DNA of 64,000 bases from Argopecten irradians (GCF_041381155.1 NC_091134.1:60481467-60545466), one strand, 5' to 3'. Counted from the first letter of the stretch, positions 12,242 to 24,062 are shown. Numbers and translations: made by a program. Notes: generated by a model not told the origin, from the sequence alone.

Positions 12242-12456
12242 CATTTTATTAATTGATATACTGATTTTATTTTTGATATTGATAAAATCGCCTCCTGTCA
12301 ATGATTACATTAATTTTCACTTTATACCTCATCACTTGAAAATACATCATTTTCCCCTCGGGTATCATTAAATATTAGCAACATCACTAACCATATCCTT
12401 TATCATGGAGCATACATAATTAGCCATTTTCTGAAATTGAACTTGTCCAATACGAA

Positions 12457-12527
12457 GCATCGGTGGTTCAGTGGTAGAATTCTCGCCTGCCACGCGGGAG
12501 GCCCGGGTTCGATTCCCGGCCGATGCA
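12457..12527 (+). tRNA. tRNA-Gly (GCC), unit 11 copy B
   Basis: Intact body. The downstream spacer has TTTTTTCTTTTT in place of the usual TTTCTTCTTTTTT. Confidence 0.98.
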
Positions 12528-13322
12528 AAATTTTGCCATGCAAATTGTTCATGCATTGACTTTTTTCTTTTTAATAACTTATTATAATCATCTAAATTAA
12601 CAACCTAGTTCATCAGTTGTATTGCCGTTTTTGGTCCTCCTTTGTTTTTAATATAAAACAAGATTCAATGATGAACATCAAATTGTTCATGCATTGACTT
12701 TCTTCTTATTTAATAACTTATTTTAATTATCTGAATTAACAACCTAGTTCAGCAGTTGTATTGCCGTTTTTGGTCCTCCTTTCTTTTTAATATAAAACAA
12801 GATTCAATGATGAACATCTCCGAAAACGAATGTGTCTGCGTTAGTTTGAAAGGTAGCCTTCGCGAAATAATTGCAATGTCAAAGATACACAAGCCCGAAA
12901 AAATCAACGGGAAATAGGAATTGATCAATGTATTTTACAAACATTTACCTAAAGCAGAGTGAGCCGAGAAAACTTCCTAGAAAAGGAATGGTTCAGTAGA
13001 ATACTTCTTGCACCGCATATATGGTTCCGAGGCCTATCTCAGAACTTCGTATGGATCCTAGCTTTGTTTGCTTTATAGTGGTTGAAACTGGTATCTTCTG
13101 AAAAAAACGTTAACAAAATATGTTGTCAGAACAAAACTGTAAATCACGTTGAAATGTGTTTATCATAGGTAAATGGAAAAGAAAAAAGCTACACTGCGTA
13201 GTTATTCAATACATTTATCTAACTTATACATAAGTATCTGTTTACCATATGCTCGCAAACATTAAAATCAAAAACAGAAAAAATGTTTAATCAGTGAGTT
13301 GAATAACATGAGTGTATAAGAA

Positions 13323-13393
13323 GCATCGGTGGTTCAGTGGTAGAATTCTCGCCTGCCACGCGGGAGGCCCGGGTTCGATTCCCGGCCGATGCA
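13323..13393 (+). tRNA. tRNA-Gly (GCC), unit 12 copy A
   Basis: Intact body, standard flanks. Confidence 0.98.
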
Positions 13394-13613
13394 CATTTTA
13401 TTTTATTAATTGATATACTGATTTTATTTTTGATATTGATAAAATCGCCTCCTGTCAATGATTACATTAATTTTCACTTTATACCTCATCACTTGAAAAT
13501 ACATCATTTTCCCCTCGGGTATCATTAAATATTAGCAACATCACTAACCATATCCTTTATCATGGAGCATACATAATTAGCCATTTTCTGAAATTGAACT
13601 TGTCCAATACGAA

Positions 13614-13684
13614 GCATCGGTGGTTCAGTGGTAGAATTCTCGCCTGCCACGCGGGAGGCCCGGGTTCGATTCCCGGCCGATGCA
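13614..13684 (+). tRNA. tRNA-Gly (GCC), unit 12 copy B
   Basis: Intact body, standard flanks. Confidence 0.98.
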
Positions 13685-14478
13685 AAATTTTGCCATGCAA
13701 ATTGTTCATGCATTGACTTTCTTCTTTTTTAATAACTTATTATAATCATCTAAATTAACAACCTAGTTCATCAGTTGTATTGCCGTTTTTGGTCCTCCTT
13801 TGTTTTTAAATATAAAACAAGATTCAATGATGAACATCAAATTGTTCATGCATTGACTTTCTTCTTATTTAATAACTTATTTTAATTATCTGAATTAACA
13901 ACCTAGTTCAGCAGTTGTATTGCCGTTTTTGGTCCTCCTTTCTTTTTAATATAAAACAAGATTCAATGATGAACATCTCCGAAAACGAATGTGTCTGCGT
14001 TAGTTTGAAAGGTAGCCTTCGCGAAATAATTGCAATGTCAAAGATACACAAGCCCGAAAAAATCAACGGGAAATAGGAATTGATCAATGTATTTTACAAA
14101 CATTTACCTAAAGCAGAGTGAGCCGAGAAAACTTCCTAGAAAAGGAATGGTTCAGTAGAATACTTCTTGCACCGCATATATGGTTCCGAGGCCTATCTCA
14201 GAACTTCGTATGGATCCTAGCTTTGTTTGCTTTATAGTGGTTGAAACTGGTATCTTCTAAAAAACGTTAACAAAATATGTTGTCAGAACAAAACTGTAAA
14301 TCACGTTGAAATGTGTTTATCATAGGTAAATGGAAAAGAAAAAAGCTACACTGCGTAGTTATTCAATACATTTATCTAACTTATACATAAGTATCTGTTT
14401 ACCATATGCACGCAAACATTAAAATCAAAAACAGAAAAAATTTTAATCAGTGAGTTGAATAACATGAGTGTATAAGAA

Positions 14479-14549
14479 GCATCGGTGGTTCAGTGGTAGA
14501 ATTCTCGCCTGCCACGCGGGAGGCCCGGGTTCGATTCCCGGCCGATGCA
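14479..14549 (+). tRNA. tRNA-Gly (GCC), unit 13 copy A
   Basis: Intact body. The leader spacer has ATGCACGC in place of ATGCTCGC. Confidence 0.98.
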
Positions 14550-14769
14550 CATTTTATTTTATTAATTGATATACTGATTTTATTTTTGATATTGATAAAA
14601 TCGCCTCCTGTCAATGATTACATTAATTTTCACTTTATACCTCATCACTTGAAAATACATCATTTTCCCCTCGGGTATCATTAAATATTAGCAACATCAC
14701 TAACCATATCCTTTATCATGGAGCATACATAATTAGCCATTTTCTGAAATTGAACTTGTCCAATACGAA

Positions 14770-14840
14770 GCATCGGTGGTTCAGTGGTAGAATTCTCGCC
14801 TGCCACGCGGGAGGCCCGGGTTCGATTCCCGGCCGATGCA
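14770..14840 (+). tRNA. tRNA-Gly (GCC), unit 13 copy B
   Basis: Intact body. The downstream spacer has ATCATTTAAATT and CCTAATTCATC, variants shared with unit 16. Confidence 0.98.
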
Positions 14841-15634
14841 AAATTTTGCCATGCAAATTGTTCATGCATTGACTTTCTTCTTTTTTAATAACTTATTATA
14901 ATCATTTAAATTAACAACCTAATTCATCAGTTGTATTGCCGTTTTTGGTCCTCCTTTGTTTTTAATATAAAACAAGATTCAATGATGAACATCAAATTGT
15001 TCATGCATTGACTTTCTTCTTATTTAATAACTTATTTTAATTATCTGAATTAACAACCTAGTTCAGCAGTTGTATTGCCGTTTTTGGTCCTCCTTTCTTT
15101 TTAATATAAAACAAGATTCAATGATGAACATCTCCGAAAACGAATGTGTCTGCGTTAGTTTGAAAGGTAGCCTTCGCGAAATAATTGCAATGTCAAAGAT
15201 ACACAAGCCTGAAAAAATCAACGGGAAATAGGAATTGATCAATGTATTTTACAAACATTTACCTAAAGCAGAGTGAGCCGAGAAAACTTCCTAGAAAAGG
15301 AATGGTTCAGTAGAATACTTCTTGCACCGCATATATGGTTCCGAGGCCTATCTCAGAACTTCGTATGGATCCTAGCTTTGTTTGCTTTATAGTGGTTGAA
15401 ACTGGTATCTTCTAAAAAAACGTTAACAAAATATGTTGTCAGAACAAAACTGTAAATCACGTTGAAATGTGTTTATCATAGGTAAATGGAAAAGAAAAAA
15501 GCTACACTGCGTAGTTATTCAATACATTTATCTAACTTATACATAAGTATCTGTTTACCATATGCAAGCAAACATTAAAATCAAAAACAGAAAAAATTTT
15601 AATCAGTGAGTTGAATAACATGAGTGTATAAGAA

Positions 15635-15705
15635 GCATCGGTGGTTCAGTGGTAGAATTCTCGCCTGCCACGCGGGAGGCCCGGGTTCGATTCCCGGCCG
15701 ATGCA
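15635..15705 (+). tRNA. tRNA-Gly (GCC), unit 14 copy A
   Basis: Intact body. The leader spacer is unique in having ATGCAAGC. Confidence 0.98.
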
Positions 15706-15925
15706 CATTTTATTTTATTAATTGATATACTGATTTTATTTTTGATATTGATAAAATCGCCTCCTGTCAATGATTACATTAATTTTCACTTTATACCTCA
15801 TCACTTGAAAATACATCATTTTCCCCTCGGGTATCATTAAATATTAGCAACATCACTAACCATATCCTTTATCATGGAGCATACATAATCAGCCATTTTC
15901 TGAAATTGAACTTGTCCAATACGAA

Positions 15926-15996
15926 GCATCGGTGGTTCAGTGGTAGAATTCTCGCCTGCCAAACGGGAGGCCCGGGTTCGATTCCCGGCCGATGCA
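15926..15996 (+). tRNA. tRNA-Gly (GCC) variant, unit 14 copy B
   Basis: This is the only full-length copy with changes in the tRNA body. The anticodon loop reads CTGCCAA and the 3' side of the anticodon stem reads ACGGG instead of GCGGG. Position 38 is changed and the 31-39 pair becomes C-A. The anticodon GCC, A box, B box, acceptor and T arm are unchanged, so it should be transcribed, but the weakened anticodon stem may reduce function. The adjacent spacer also has a T-to-C change (ATAATCAGCC). Confidence 0.9.
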
Positions 15997-16790
15997 AAAT
16001 TTTGCCATGCAAATTGTTCATGCATTGACTTTCTTCTTTTTTAATAACTTATTATAATCATCTAAATTAACAACCTAGTTCATCAGTTGTATTGCCGTTT
16101 TTGGTCCTCCTTTGTTTTTAATATAAAACAAGATTCAATGATGAACATCAAATTGTTCATGCATTGACTTTCTTCTTATTTAATAACTTATTTTAATCAT
16201 CTAAATTAACAACCTAGTTCATCAGTTGTATTGCCGTTTTTGGTCCTCCTTTCTTTTTAATATAAAACAAGATTCAATGATGAACATCTCCGAAAACGAA
16301 TGTGTCTGCGTTAGTTTGAAAGGTAGCCTTCGCGAAATAATTGCAATGTCAAAGATACACAAGCCCGAAAAAATCAACGGGAAATAGGAATTGATCAATG
16401 TATTTTACAAACATTTACCTAAAGCAGAGTGAGCCGAGAAAACTTCCTAGAAAAGGAATGGTTCAGTAGAATACTTCTTGCACCGCATATATGGTTCCGA
16501 GGCCTATCTCAGAACTTCGTATGGATCCTAGCTTTGTTTGCTTTATAGTGGTTGAAACTGGTATCTTCTGAAAAAACGTTAACAAAATATGTTGTCAGAA
16601 CAAAACTGTAAATCACGTTGAAATGTGTTTATCATAGGTAAATGGAAAAGAAAAAAGCTACACTGCGTAGTTATTCAATACATTTATCTAACTTATACAT
16701 AAGTATCTGTTTACCATATGCACGCAAACATTAAAATCAAAAACAGAAAAAATTTTAATCAGTGAGTTGAATAACATGAGTGTATAAGAA

Positions 16791-16861
16791 GCATCGGTGG
16801 TTCAGTGGTAGAATTCTCGCCTGCCACGCGGGAGGCCCGGGTTCGATTCCCGGCCGATGCA
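16791..16861 (+). tRNA. tRNA-Gly (GCC), unit 15 copy A
   Basis: Intact body. The leader spacer has the ATGCACGC variant. Confidence 0.98.
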
Positions 16862-17081
16862 CATTTTATTTTATTAATTGATATACTGATTTTATTTTTG
16901 ATATTGATAAAATCGCCTCCTGTCAATGATTACATTAATTTTCACTTTATACCTCATCACTTGAAAATACATCATTTTCCCCTCGGGTATCATTAAATAT
17001 TAGCAACATCACTAACCATATCCTTTATCATGGAGCATACATAATTAGCCATTTTCTGAAATTGAACTTGTCCAATACGAA

Positions 17082-17152
17082 GCATCGGTGGTTCAGTGGT
17101 AGAATTCTCGCCTGCCACGCGGGAGGCCCGGGTTCGATTCCCGGCCGATGCA
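17082..17152 (+). tRNA. tRNA-Gly (GCC), unit 15 copy B
   Basis: Intact body, standard flanks. Confidence 0.98.
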
Positions 17153-17947
17153 AAATTTTGCCATGCAAATTGTTCATGCATTGACTTTCTTCTTTTTTAA
17201 TAACTTATTATAATCATCTAAATTAACAACCTAGTTCATCAGTTGTATTGCCGTTTTTGGTCCTCCTTTGTTTTTAATATAAAACAAGATTCAATGATGA
17301 ACATCAAATTGTTCATGCATTGACTTTCTTCTTATTTAATAACTTATTTTAATTATCTGAATTAACAACCTAGTTCAGCAGTTGTATTGCCGTTTTTGGT
17401 CCTCCTTTCTTTTTAATATAAAACAAGATTCAATGATGAACATCTCCGAAAACGAATGTGTCTGCGTTAGTTTGAAAGGTAGCCTTCGCGAAATAATTGC
17501 AATGTCAAAGATACACAAGCCCGAAAAAATCAACGGGAAATAGGAATTGATCAATGTATTTTACAAACATTTACCTAAAGCAGAGTGAGCCGAGAAAACT
17601 TCCTAGAAAAGGAATGGTTCAGTAGAATACTTCTTGCACCGCATATATGGTTCCGAGGCCTATCTCAGAACTTCGTATGGATCCTAGCTTTGTTTGCTTT
17701 ATAGTGGTTGAAACTGGTATCTTCTGAAAAAACGTTAACAAAATATGTTGTCAGAACAAAACTGTAAATCACGTTGAAATGTGTTTATCATAGGTAAATG
17801 GAAAAGAAAAAAGCTACACTGCGTAGTTATTCAATACATTTATCTAACTTATACATAAGCATCTGTTTACCATATGCACGCAAACATTAAAATCAAAAAC
17901 AGAAAAAAAGTTTAATCAGTGAGTTGAATAACATGAGTGTATAAGAA

Positions 17948-18018
17948 GCATCGGTGGTTCAGTGGTAGAATTCTCGCCTGCCACGCGGGAGGCCCGGGTT
18001 CGATTCCCGGCCGATGCA
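17948..18018 (+). tRNA. tRNA-Gly (GCC), unit 16 copy A
   Basis: Intact body. The leader has a longer A run (GAAAAAAAGTTTAATC). Confidence 0.98.
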
Positions 18019-18238
18019 CATTTTATTTTATTAATTGATATACTGATTTTATTTTTGATATTGATAAAATCGCCTCCTGTCAATGATTACATTAATTTTC
18101 ACTTTATACCTCATCACTTGAAAATACATCATTTTCCCCTCGGGTATCATTAAATATTAGCAACATCACTAACCATATCCTTTATCATGGAGCATACATA
18201 ATTAGCCATTTTCTGAAATTGAACTTGTCCAATACGAA

Positions 18239-18309
18239 GCATCGGTGGTTCAGTGGTAGAATTCTCGCCTGCCACGCGGGAGGCCCGGGTTCGATTCCCG
18301 GCCGATGCA
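18239..18309 (+). tRNA. tRNA-Gly (GCC), unit 16 copy B
   Basis: Intact body. This is the last intact B-type copy before the array decays. Confidence 0.98.
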
Positions 18310-19103
18310 AAATTTTGCCATGCAAATTGTTCATGCATTGACTTTCTTCTTTTTTAATAACTTATTATAATCATTTAAATTAACAACCTAATTCATCAGT
18401 TGTATTGCCGTTTTTGGTCCTCCTTTGTTTTTAATATAAAACAAGATTCAATGATGAACATGCAAATTGTTCATGCATTGACTTTCTTCTTATTTAATAA
18501 CTTATTTTAATTATCTGAATTAACAACCTAGTTCAGCAGTTGTATTGCCGTTTTTGGTCCTCCTTTCTTTTTAATATAAAACAAGATTCAATGATGAACA
18601 TCTCCGAAAACGAATGTGTCTGCGTTAGTTTGAAAGGTAGCCTTCGCGAAATAATTGCAATGTCAAAGATACACAAGCCCGAAAAAATCAACGGGAAATA
18701 GGAATTGATCAATGTGTTTTACAAACATTTACCTAAAGCAGAGTGAGCCGAGAAAACTTCCTAGAAAAGGAATGGTTCAGTAGAATACTTCTTGCACCGC
18801 ATATATGGTTCCGAGGCCTATCTCAGAACTTCGTATGGATCCTAGCTTTGTTTGCTTTATAGTGGTTGAAACTGGTATCTTCTAAAAAACGTTAACAAAA
18901 TATGTTGTCAGAACAAAACTGTAAATCACGTTGAAATGTGTTTATCATAGGTAAATGGAAAAGAAAAAAGCTACACTGCGTAGTTATTCAATACATTTAT
19001 CTAACTTATACATAAGTATCTGTTTACCATATGCTCGCAAACATTAAAATCAAAAACAGAAAAATGTTTAATCAGTGAGTTGAATAACATGAGTGTATAA
19101 GAA

Positions 19104-19174
19104 GCATCGGTGGTTCAGTGGTAGAATTCTCGCCTGCCACGCGGGAGGCCCGGGTTCGATTCCCGGCCGATGCA
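19104..19174 (+). tRNA. tRNA-Gly (GCC), unit 17 copy A (last intact)
   Basis: Intact body with normal trailer. The unit stays regular only until about 19334, so the matching B copy is replaced by degenerate sequence. Confidence 0.97.
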
Positions 19175-19486
19175 CATTTTATTTTATTAATTGATATACT
19201 GATTTTATTTTTGATATTGATAAAATCGCCTCCTGTCAATGATTACATTAATTTTCACTTTATACCTCATCACTTGAAAATACATCATTTTCCCCTCGGG
19301 TATCATTAAATATTAGCAACATCACTAACCATATCCTTTATCATGGAGCATACGAAAAATTAGCCAATTTCTGAAGTTGATTTCAAATGTTTATATTAAA
19401 TGAAATGTGAGGAGCCTTCGGGGCCCCAACCACGGGGGTCCTATTTGCTGGGAACATTAAAAAATTATTTTTAAAGTTAAAAAAAA

Positions 19487-19535
19487 ATTCTCGCCTGCCA
19501 CACGGGAGGCCCGGGTTCGATTCCCGGCCGATGCA
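19487..19535 (+). pseudogene. 3' part of a tRNA-Gly (5' half missing)
   Basis: Starts at tRNA position 22 (AATTCTCGCCTGCC) directly after a GTTAAAAAAA run, and ends at the discriminator A. The A box is gone and the B box is intact. The anticodon stem has CACGGG in place of CGCGGG. It should not be transcribed as a tRNA. Confidence 0.92.
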
Positions 19536-19708
19536 CATTTGATTTTTTTGATTGATAAACCTATTTCATTTTTGACATTGATAATGAGCCAAGTGAGCCA
19601 AGAAAAACTTCCTAGAAAATGAGTGGTTCTGTAGAGTACTTCTTGCACCGCATATATGGTTCCGAGGGTTATCCCAGAACTAGTTGAATAACATAGAGTG
19701 TATAAGAA

Positions 19709-19747
19709 GCATCGGTGGTTAGGTGGTAGAATTCTCGCCTGCCACGC
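19709..19747 (+). pseudogene. 5' part of a tRNA-Gly (3' half missing)
   Basis: Retains TGTATAAGAA upstream and tRNA positions 1-39, then breaks off after GCCACGC. The D loop is altered (TTAGGTGG in place of TTCAGTGG). There is no B box or T arm. Confidence 0.92.
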
Positions 19748-20623
19748 TACTGTACAGCTCTATCCAAAAACTACCAAATATGTCTATGGATGTTTTATTG
19801 ATTGATATTTATTTACTTTCTTCTTTTTTGATAACTTATTCCAATTATCAGAATTAACAACCTAGTTCAGTGGTTGTATTGCCGTTTCAATTGGTTTTGA
19901 TGTAACACAAAATTGAATGGTGAATCGGACATTACATGATGGCGATGCACATTGTATTGATATTATCAATAAAACTGATGTAATTTTTGATATTGTTAAA
20001 ATGACTTCCGGTTTAGATTTTGGAGGGAATGAACGCCTTTCTATGAGCGGATATCAAATGAATTAACATCGGTAGTAAGATAGTGTCTATGACCCTAATA
20101 TTGTGTCATTCTATCGTTTTCATCATTTCCAGCCGGTTAGACTTTGTGTGGATCCTAGTTTTGTTTGCTTCCTAGTAGATGAAATGATAATTTTCTAAAC
20201 AACATTCAGTTCCAGTATTTACTCGTATGAATATGAAAATTCACTTCATTATATGTGGCGCTATTATTGGTTTCGACACTTTTAAACAAACTCTTTTGTC
20301 AGAAGAAAAACGTAAACCACGTTAAAAATATGAATATTATCGGTAAATAGAAAAGAATAAAAAGCTACACATACGCTTAAATAATTATTCAATGGGTAAA
20401 CTTCTTTGTAATTATTATATTCTACGCAACATTCGGTTCTAGTATTTACTTAGGTAAATATAATCAAATCTTTTTATGGTTCGGCACTTTCACCTTCTTG
20501 TTGACTAAAACATACTAAAGCATTTCATAATATTTACAGTTTGTACTGACATGGACTCAGTGTGTTTTAACAATGAGATATCATCAAGTCACATAAATAA
20601 GATCAAATGGCATTAAGATTATC

Positions 20624-20656
20624 GAGGCTCGGGTACGATTCGTAACCGAGGCATTT
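20624..20656 (+). pseudogene. faint tRNA-Gly 3' end relic
   Basis: GAGGCTCGGGTACGATTC followed by ACCGAGGCATTTTGCTTG resembles the T arm, acceptor strand and trailer of copy A. This is the outermost trace of the array that I can see. Confidence 0.5.
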
Positions 20657-20660
20657 TGCT

Positions 20661-22090
20661 TGATTTCGTTTAATGTTAAAAACAATATAATTTACTTGGT
20701 GACCAATAAGAATGGTACACACGGTACATTTTAATTTCATAATCTTTACACTAATAACACTGGATATTATCTTTGACGTGATGGAGCAATATTTCCTACT
20801 GTACCTTCATGTGGCGGAGAATGCAGACTTGAATTTCTTGTTATAACTCCGTTGTGAACTCCATGATTAATTATCGACATCTGTTTTATAAGGCGAATAA
20901 TATAAAAATGAACAGTTAAGCTCGGCATTTCACATTGTAAAATCCGAATATCATGACTTTCTTAGTATCCGTGTCCATGTCAACTTGCGCTTTATAATAA
21001 TAACCATATGCATATGCATACTGTGACACGGTCAGGCGTTCGTGAGGTCAGAGCGATGTGTCAAAGTAATATCCAAATTGTCACATACATTGTCATTTGT
21101 CAAGCAAATAAAATGACAAACATGTCTGAAAATGCGTTTTATTCAAGGTTACATGTATGTAGGAGGTTTTTTTTTAATTGGAAATTTACAGATACATTTG
21201 ACAGCTTCATTGGTTTTGCAATGACTGTCACATTATGTCTTAATTTGCACGTCTACAGTCAATTGAAGTTATCGACGAAAAGCTTATTTGTATAATTACC
21301 AAAGAAAAACAAAAAAGACCTGATCATACACATTGGAAACCTTCCCTAGAGGCTTCACAAAAAGGATATTACTGAGAGTCTTCTCTCATTCATTTTAGAT
21401 TTATAATAAACTACTTGTATACACTAGGCATGATCCATGATCGTGTAAATTGACTTACATTTCATTGTACGCTTTTTTCTGTGTGGTTCGCTTGCTTTTT
21501 CCAGCAGCTGAGGTTTCTATAATGATGCGAACGCCTCTCTACACGCCTGGTTTTTTTCTGCGTTGCAAAATAATAATCATAACAGGAAGGACATAAATGC
21601 ATTGGTTTTGGTATGCTTTCTTATGAAAAAAGGGAATTTTTCTTCCGGTGTGATATTAGTCTGTCCTTCGACAAAGCTGTGGGACAACAGTGCTCTCTAA
21701 ACGAGGCAAAGAGATATACACATCTATCGTTCACAAAAAGGGGGCCAACGTTAGGTCATTACGACTTGGTTTGATTTATTGTGTGTGCGTGGGATTTGTG
21801 GGGATTTTCACACCGTGTAAAACAAAATATGCTGATTCATTGATGGATTAAATATGAATAAACTTCTCATTACCAGTTTTATCATTTAATTATTTTATCA
21901 ATAACCTACATATCACGGGAACAATATAAACGGGCTGATTTAGAATGAGATCAAACAGTCTGTATCAAACTAACTATCCAGAATTAAAACCCAAACCAAG
22001 TTCAGTCGGTTACAAAGGTGACGATCTGACCCGAAATGACATTCTCTATTGAAACTAGTGTCCAGCTCTGGGGTTATTTCTAAATCTTGA
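20661..22090. other. unannotated stretch
   Basis: No gene seen. Short ORFs (for example 21008-21295 +) have no domain, signal or splice pattern. Composition is AT-rich and unremarkable. Confidence 0.5.
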
Positions 22091-22092
22091 CC

Positions 22093-22235
22093 ATAATGAC
22101 CGCATGACCTGCATCTCCGGACAGCAGTCCTTAAAAAAGTTCTGTCCCCGCCGGTCAAGAGTGACCCTTCGAATGCCATGTACTATTCAATAGGGATTAA
22201 ACGAAGGAGTTTAAAGGGGGCTAATTATTGACTGT
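22093..22235 (+). repeat. dispersed repeat, copy 1 of 2 (other at 24063-24195)
   Basis: Shares the ordered words TGACCTGCATCTCCGG, AGTGACCCTT, ATGCCATG, AGGGATTAAA and a CTAATTATTGA-like end with 24063-24195, at roughly 70 percent by eye. No gene lies in either copy. Confidence 0.6.
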
Positions 22236-22270
22236 ACTGGTTCAGGATAAGGTGATGTTTTTTTTATCCT

Positions 22271-22513
22271 TTTGAAAATGTCATATGTGAAATAAATTCC
22301 TTTTCTCCTAGTAACAGTATTTGCATTATCTAGAATATAAATGTACATGTAAAAGGCAACTTTTCACATTATACAAAATGCCTCATGTTTATTTTTGAAA
22401 ACGTCATATGTGAAATAAATTCCTTTTCTCCTAGTAATAGTATTTGCATTATCTAGAATATAAATGTACATGTAAAAGGCAACTTTTCACATTATACAAA
22501 ATGCCTCATGCTT
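22271..22513 (+). repeat. two-copy tandem duplication, 123 bp
   Basis: The block beginning TTTGAAAATGTCATATG is repeated from 22394 as TTTGAAAACGTCATATG. The copies differ at only a few positions, so the duplication is recent. Confidence 0.93.
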
Positions 22514-22616
22514 ATATTATCAAAATGTAATTAAGAATTACATCTAAAAATTCTGAAAACATTGAATTTAGTTTGTAGTGTCAACCTTCACTGCCGCTTA
22601 GAAACAAATACATTAA

Positions 22617-22832
22617 AGTTGATATGTGCCGTATTAATCTCATACTTTTAGCTGTCAAATTAATCAGGGATTGTAAGAAGTTATTTAGCACCAAACATTA
22701 CCAACATTTTGAGAATAACATGATTTGAAATGAATTTTGGCAGTATTGGTAAAACAATGATATTAATGTGGTGTAATGAAATGGGTACAGAATCATTAAT
22801 ATTACCATTAGTAAAGTGAATTTCTTATGTAG
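22617..22832 (+). repeat. interspersed repeat, copy 1 (other at 42323-42600)
   Basis: Begins GTTGATATGTGCCGTA and contains TTACCAACATTTTGAGAAT, GAATTTTGGCAGTA and ATTAGTAAAGTGAAT. The same words in the same order occur at 42323-42600 as GTTACATGTGCCGTA, TTACCAACATTTTGAGAAT, GAATTTTGGTAGTA and ATTAGTAAAGTGATT. It is probably a non-autonomous transposable element; family not recognised. Confidence 0.7.
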
Positions 22833-22853
22833 ACTGACATAGAACATTGAAAT

Positions 22854-22855
22854 AT

Positions 22856-22886
<31 letters not shown>

Positions 22887-22890
22887 TTTG
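22854..22890 (+). repeat. (ATTT)n microsatellite
   Basis: About nine uninterrupted tetranucleotide copies. Confidence 0.97.
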
Positions 22891-23384
22891 CATTGTATAA
22901 AGTCCGTATAGTTGCTTACTTTTATTTTTACCTCTTTGTCATTAGCTGTAATTTCTGTAGCTTATTTAATTAAATATGTGGTATTCAATAGATAACGGAA
23001 GAGACAAGTCAACATGTTCGAACAGTCAAGACATATAGCTTAAATTGGGGGAATTTTATGCATATATGCTGAATGGAAGAGCTCATTGCATTGTAGATGA
23101 TAACGAGAGTTGTAGATAAATACGATACATTTATACAGAGCGATAGTCTATTGGATATATTTAAACCTTCCATGATAAATTAGAACCACGTACATGCATC
23201 AGGAAAATAAGCAATGTCATACCCATATTGTAGAAAATCATTTTGTATATAATGAATGTTTTTATTTCTAGTTTAGTGTGTCACCATTCTACTCCACAGT
23301 ATGTTAAACCAGTAATATTGGAGGTTCGTGCTACCAGTATTTCTGTAAGTGTTTTAGGCCAAGATCTAGGGTGGTCCACGTGCA

Positions 23385-23405
23385 CCCCCCCCCCCCCCCC
23401 CCCCC
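23385..23405 (+). repeat. poly-C tract
   Basis: About 21 consecutive C followed by GCCCCCAC. On the minus strand this is a G run able to form quadruplex structures. Confidence 0.95.
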
Positions 23406-24062
23406 GCCCCCACAACTTAAGCACCAATGTTTTTCTGAAGCCTTATGAATCACTGAAAACGAAATCGAGAGGTTACATTGTATAAACTGGGATGAACTTC
23501 CGGTTATGACGTGGATCCCGGCCTATTTACTTTAATACATTCTCTAGCAGAAAATTAATTGTGTAGTCTTTTGATTGGTAGAACAGTTGTGTATTGGTTA
23601 GTTGACGCGGACATGGACAATTTATAGTTTTATACATATCGTGATCACAAGTAGCAACATAATATCCAATTAGAGTATGTCACTTGTTTCAATACCACTG
23701 TAAATTTTAATTACAAACCATCAATATTACTCTTTCACTTGTAACATACTTATGCACTAATTTGATCGATGTCTGCATTATGTTTATAATAAAAAATCGT
23801 GCATTTGAAGGAATATAGAGAATACCAAGTATGATTGGAATTGTGTTTATTTGCTTGATATTCGGTGGTAAAGGTACGAGGATTGTATTTGCACTCCGAC
23901 GGTTTCCTTATAGACGAAAAAAGGGTCGTTAGGGATTTTAAGTTAGAATTGAGGGGACAGATTACTGGGTCTGAAACATGAGCTAGTGGCTTAAAGGCTA
24001 TTTAGAATAACGGTACCGACTTGCATTATCAAAGGACTGTATGTATTCACAGCTTGATTCTA

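Larger units (their letters stand above)
1..19334 (+). repeat. tandem array of ~1156-bp units, each with two tRNA-Gly(GCC) genes
   Basis: Seventeen first-type tRNA genes start at 614, 1770, 2921, 4080, 5234, 6392, 7547, 8704, 9860, 11014, 12171, 13323, 14479, 15635, 16791, 17948 and 19104, so the unit is 1151-1159 bp. Each unit reads: tRNA A, a 220-bp spacer, tRNA B, a 139-bp sequence present twice, then about 500 bp of AT-rich spacer. Units differ by scattered substitutions and 1-5 bp indels, which shows strong homogenisation. The first base of the window already lies inside a unit, so the array extends further left. Unequal exchange and gene conversion are the likely upkeep process (inference). 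An amplified source of glycine tRNA is the simplest role. Confidence 0.97.
19335..20660 (+). repeat. degenerate right flank of the tRNA-Gly array
   Basis: After 19334 the unit sequence becomes diverged and rearranged but stays recognisable in order: tRNA trailer sequence at 19531-19590, the AACTTCCTAGAAAA block at 19605-19680, TTCTTCTTTTTTGATAACTT at 19817, GATGCACATTGTATTG at 19944, GGATCCTAGTTTTGTTTGC at 20151, and CAGAAGAAAAACGTAAACC-like sequence at 20300-20400. A GC-rich stretch with no match in the units lies at 19411-19452. Edge units that escape homogenisation behave this way. Confidence 0.85.
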
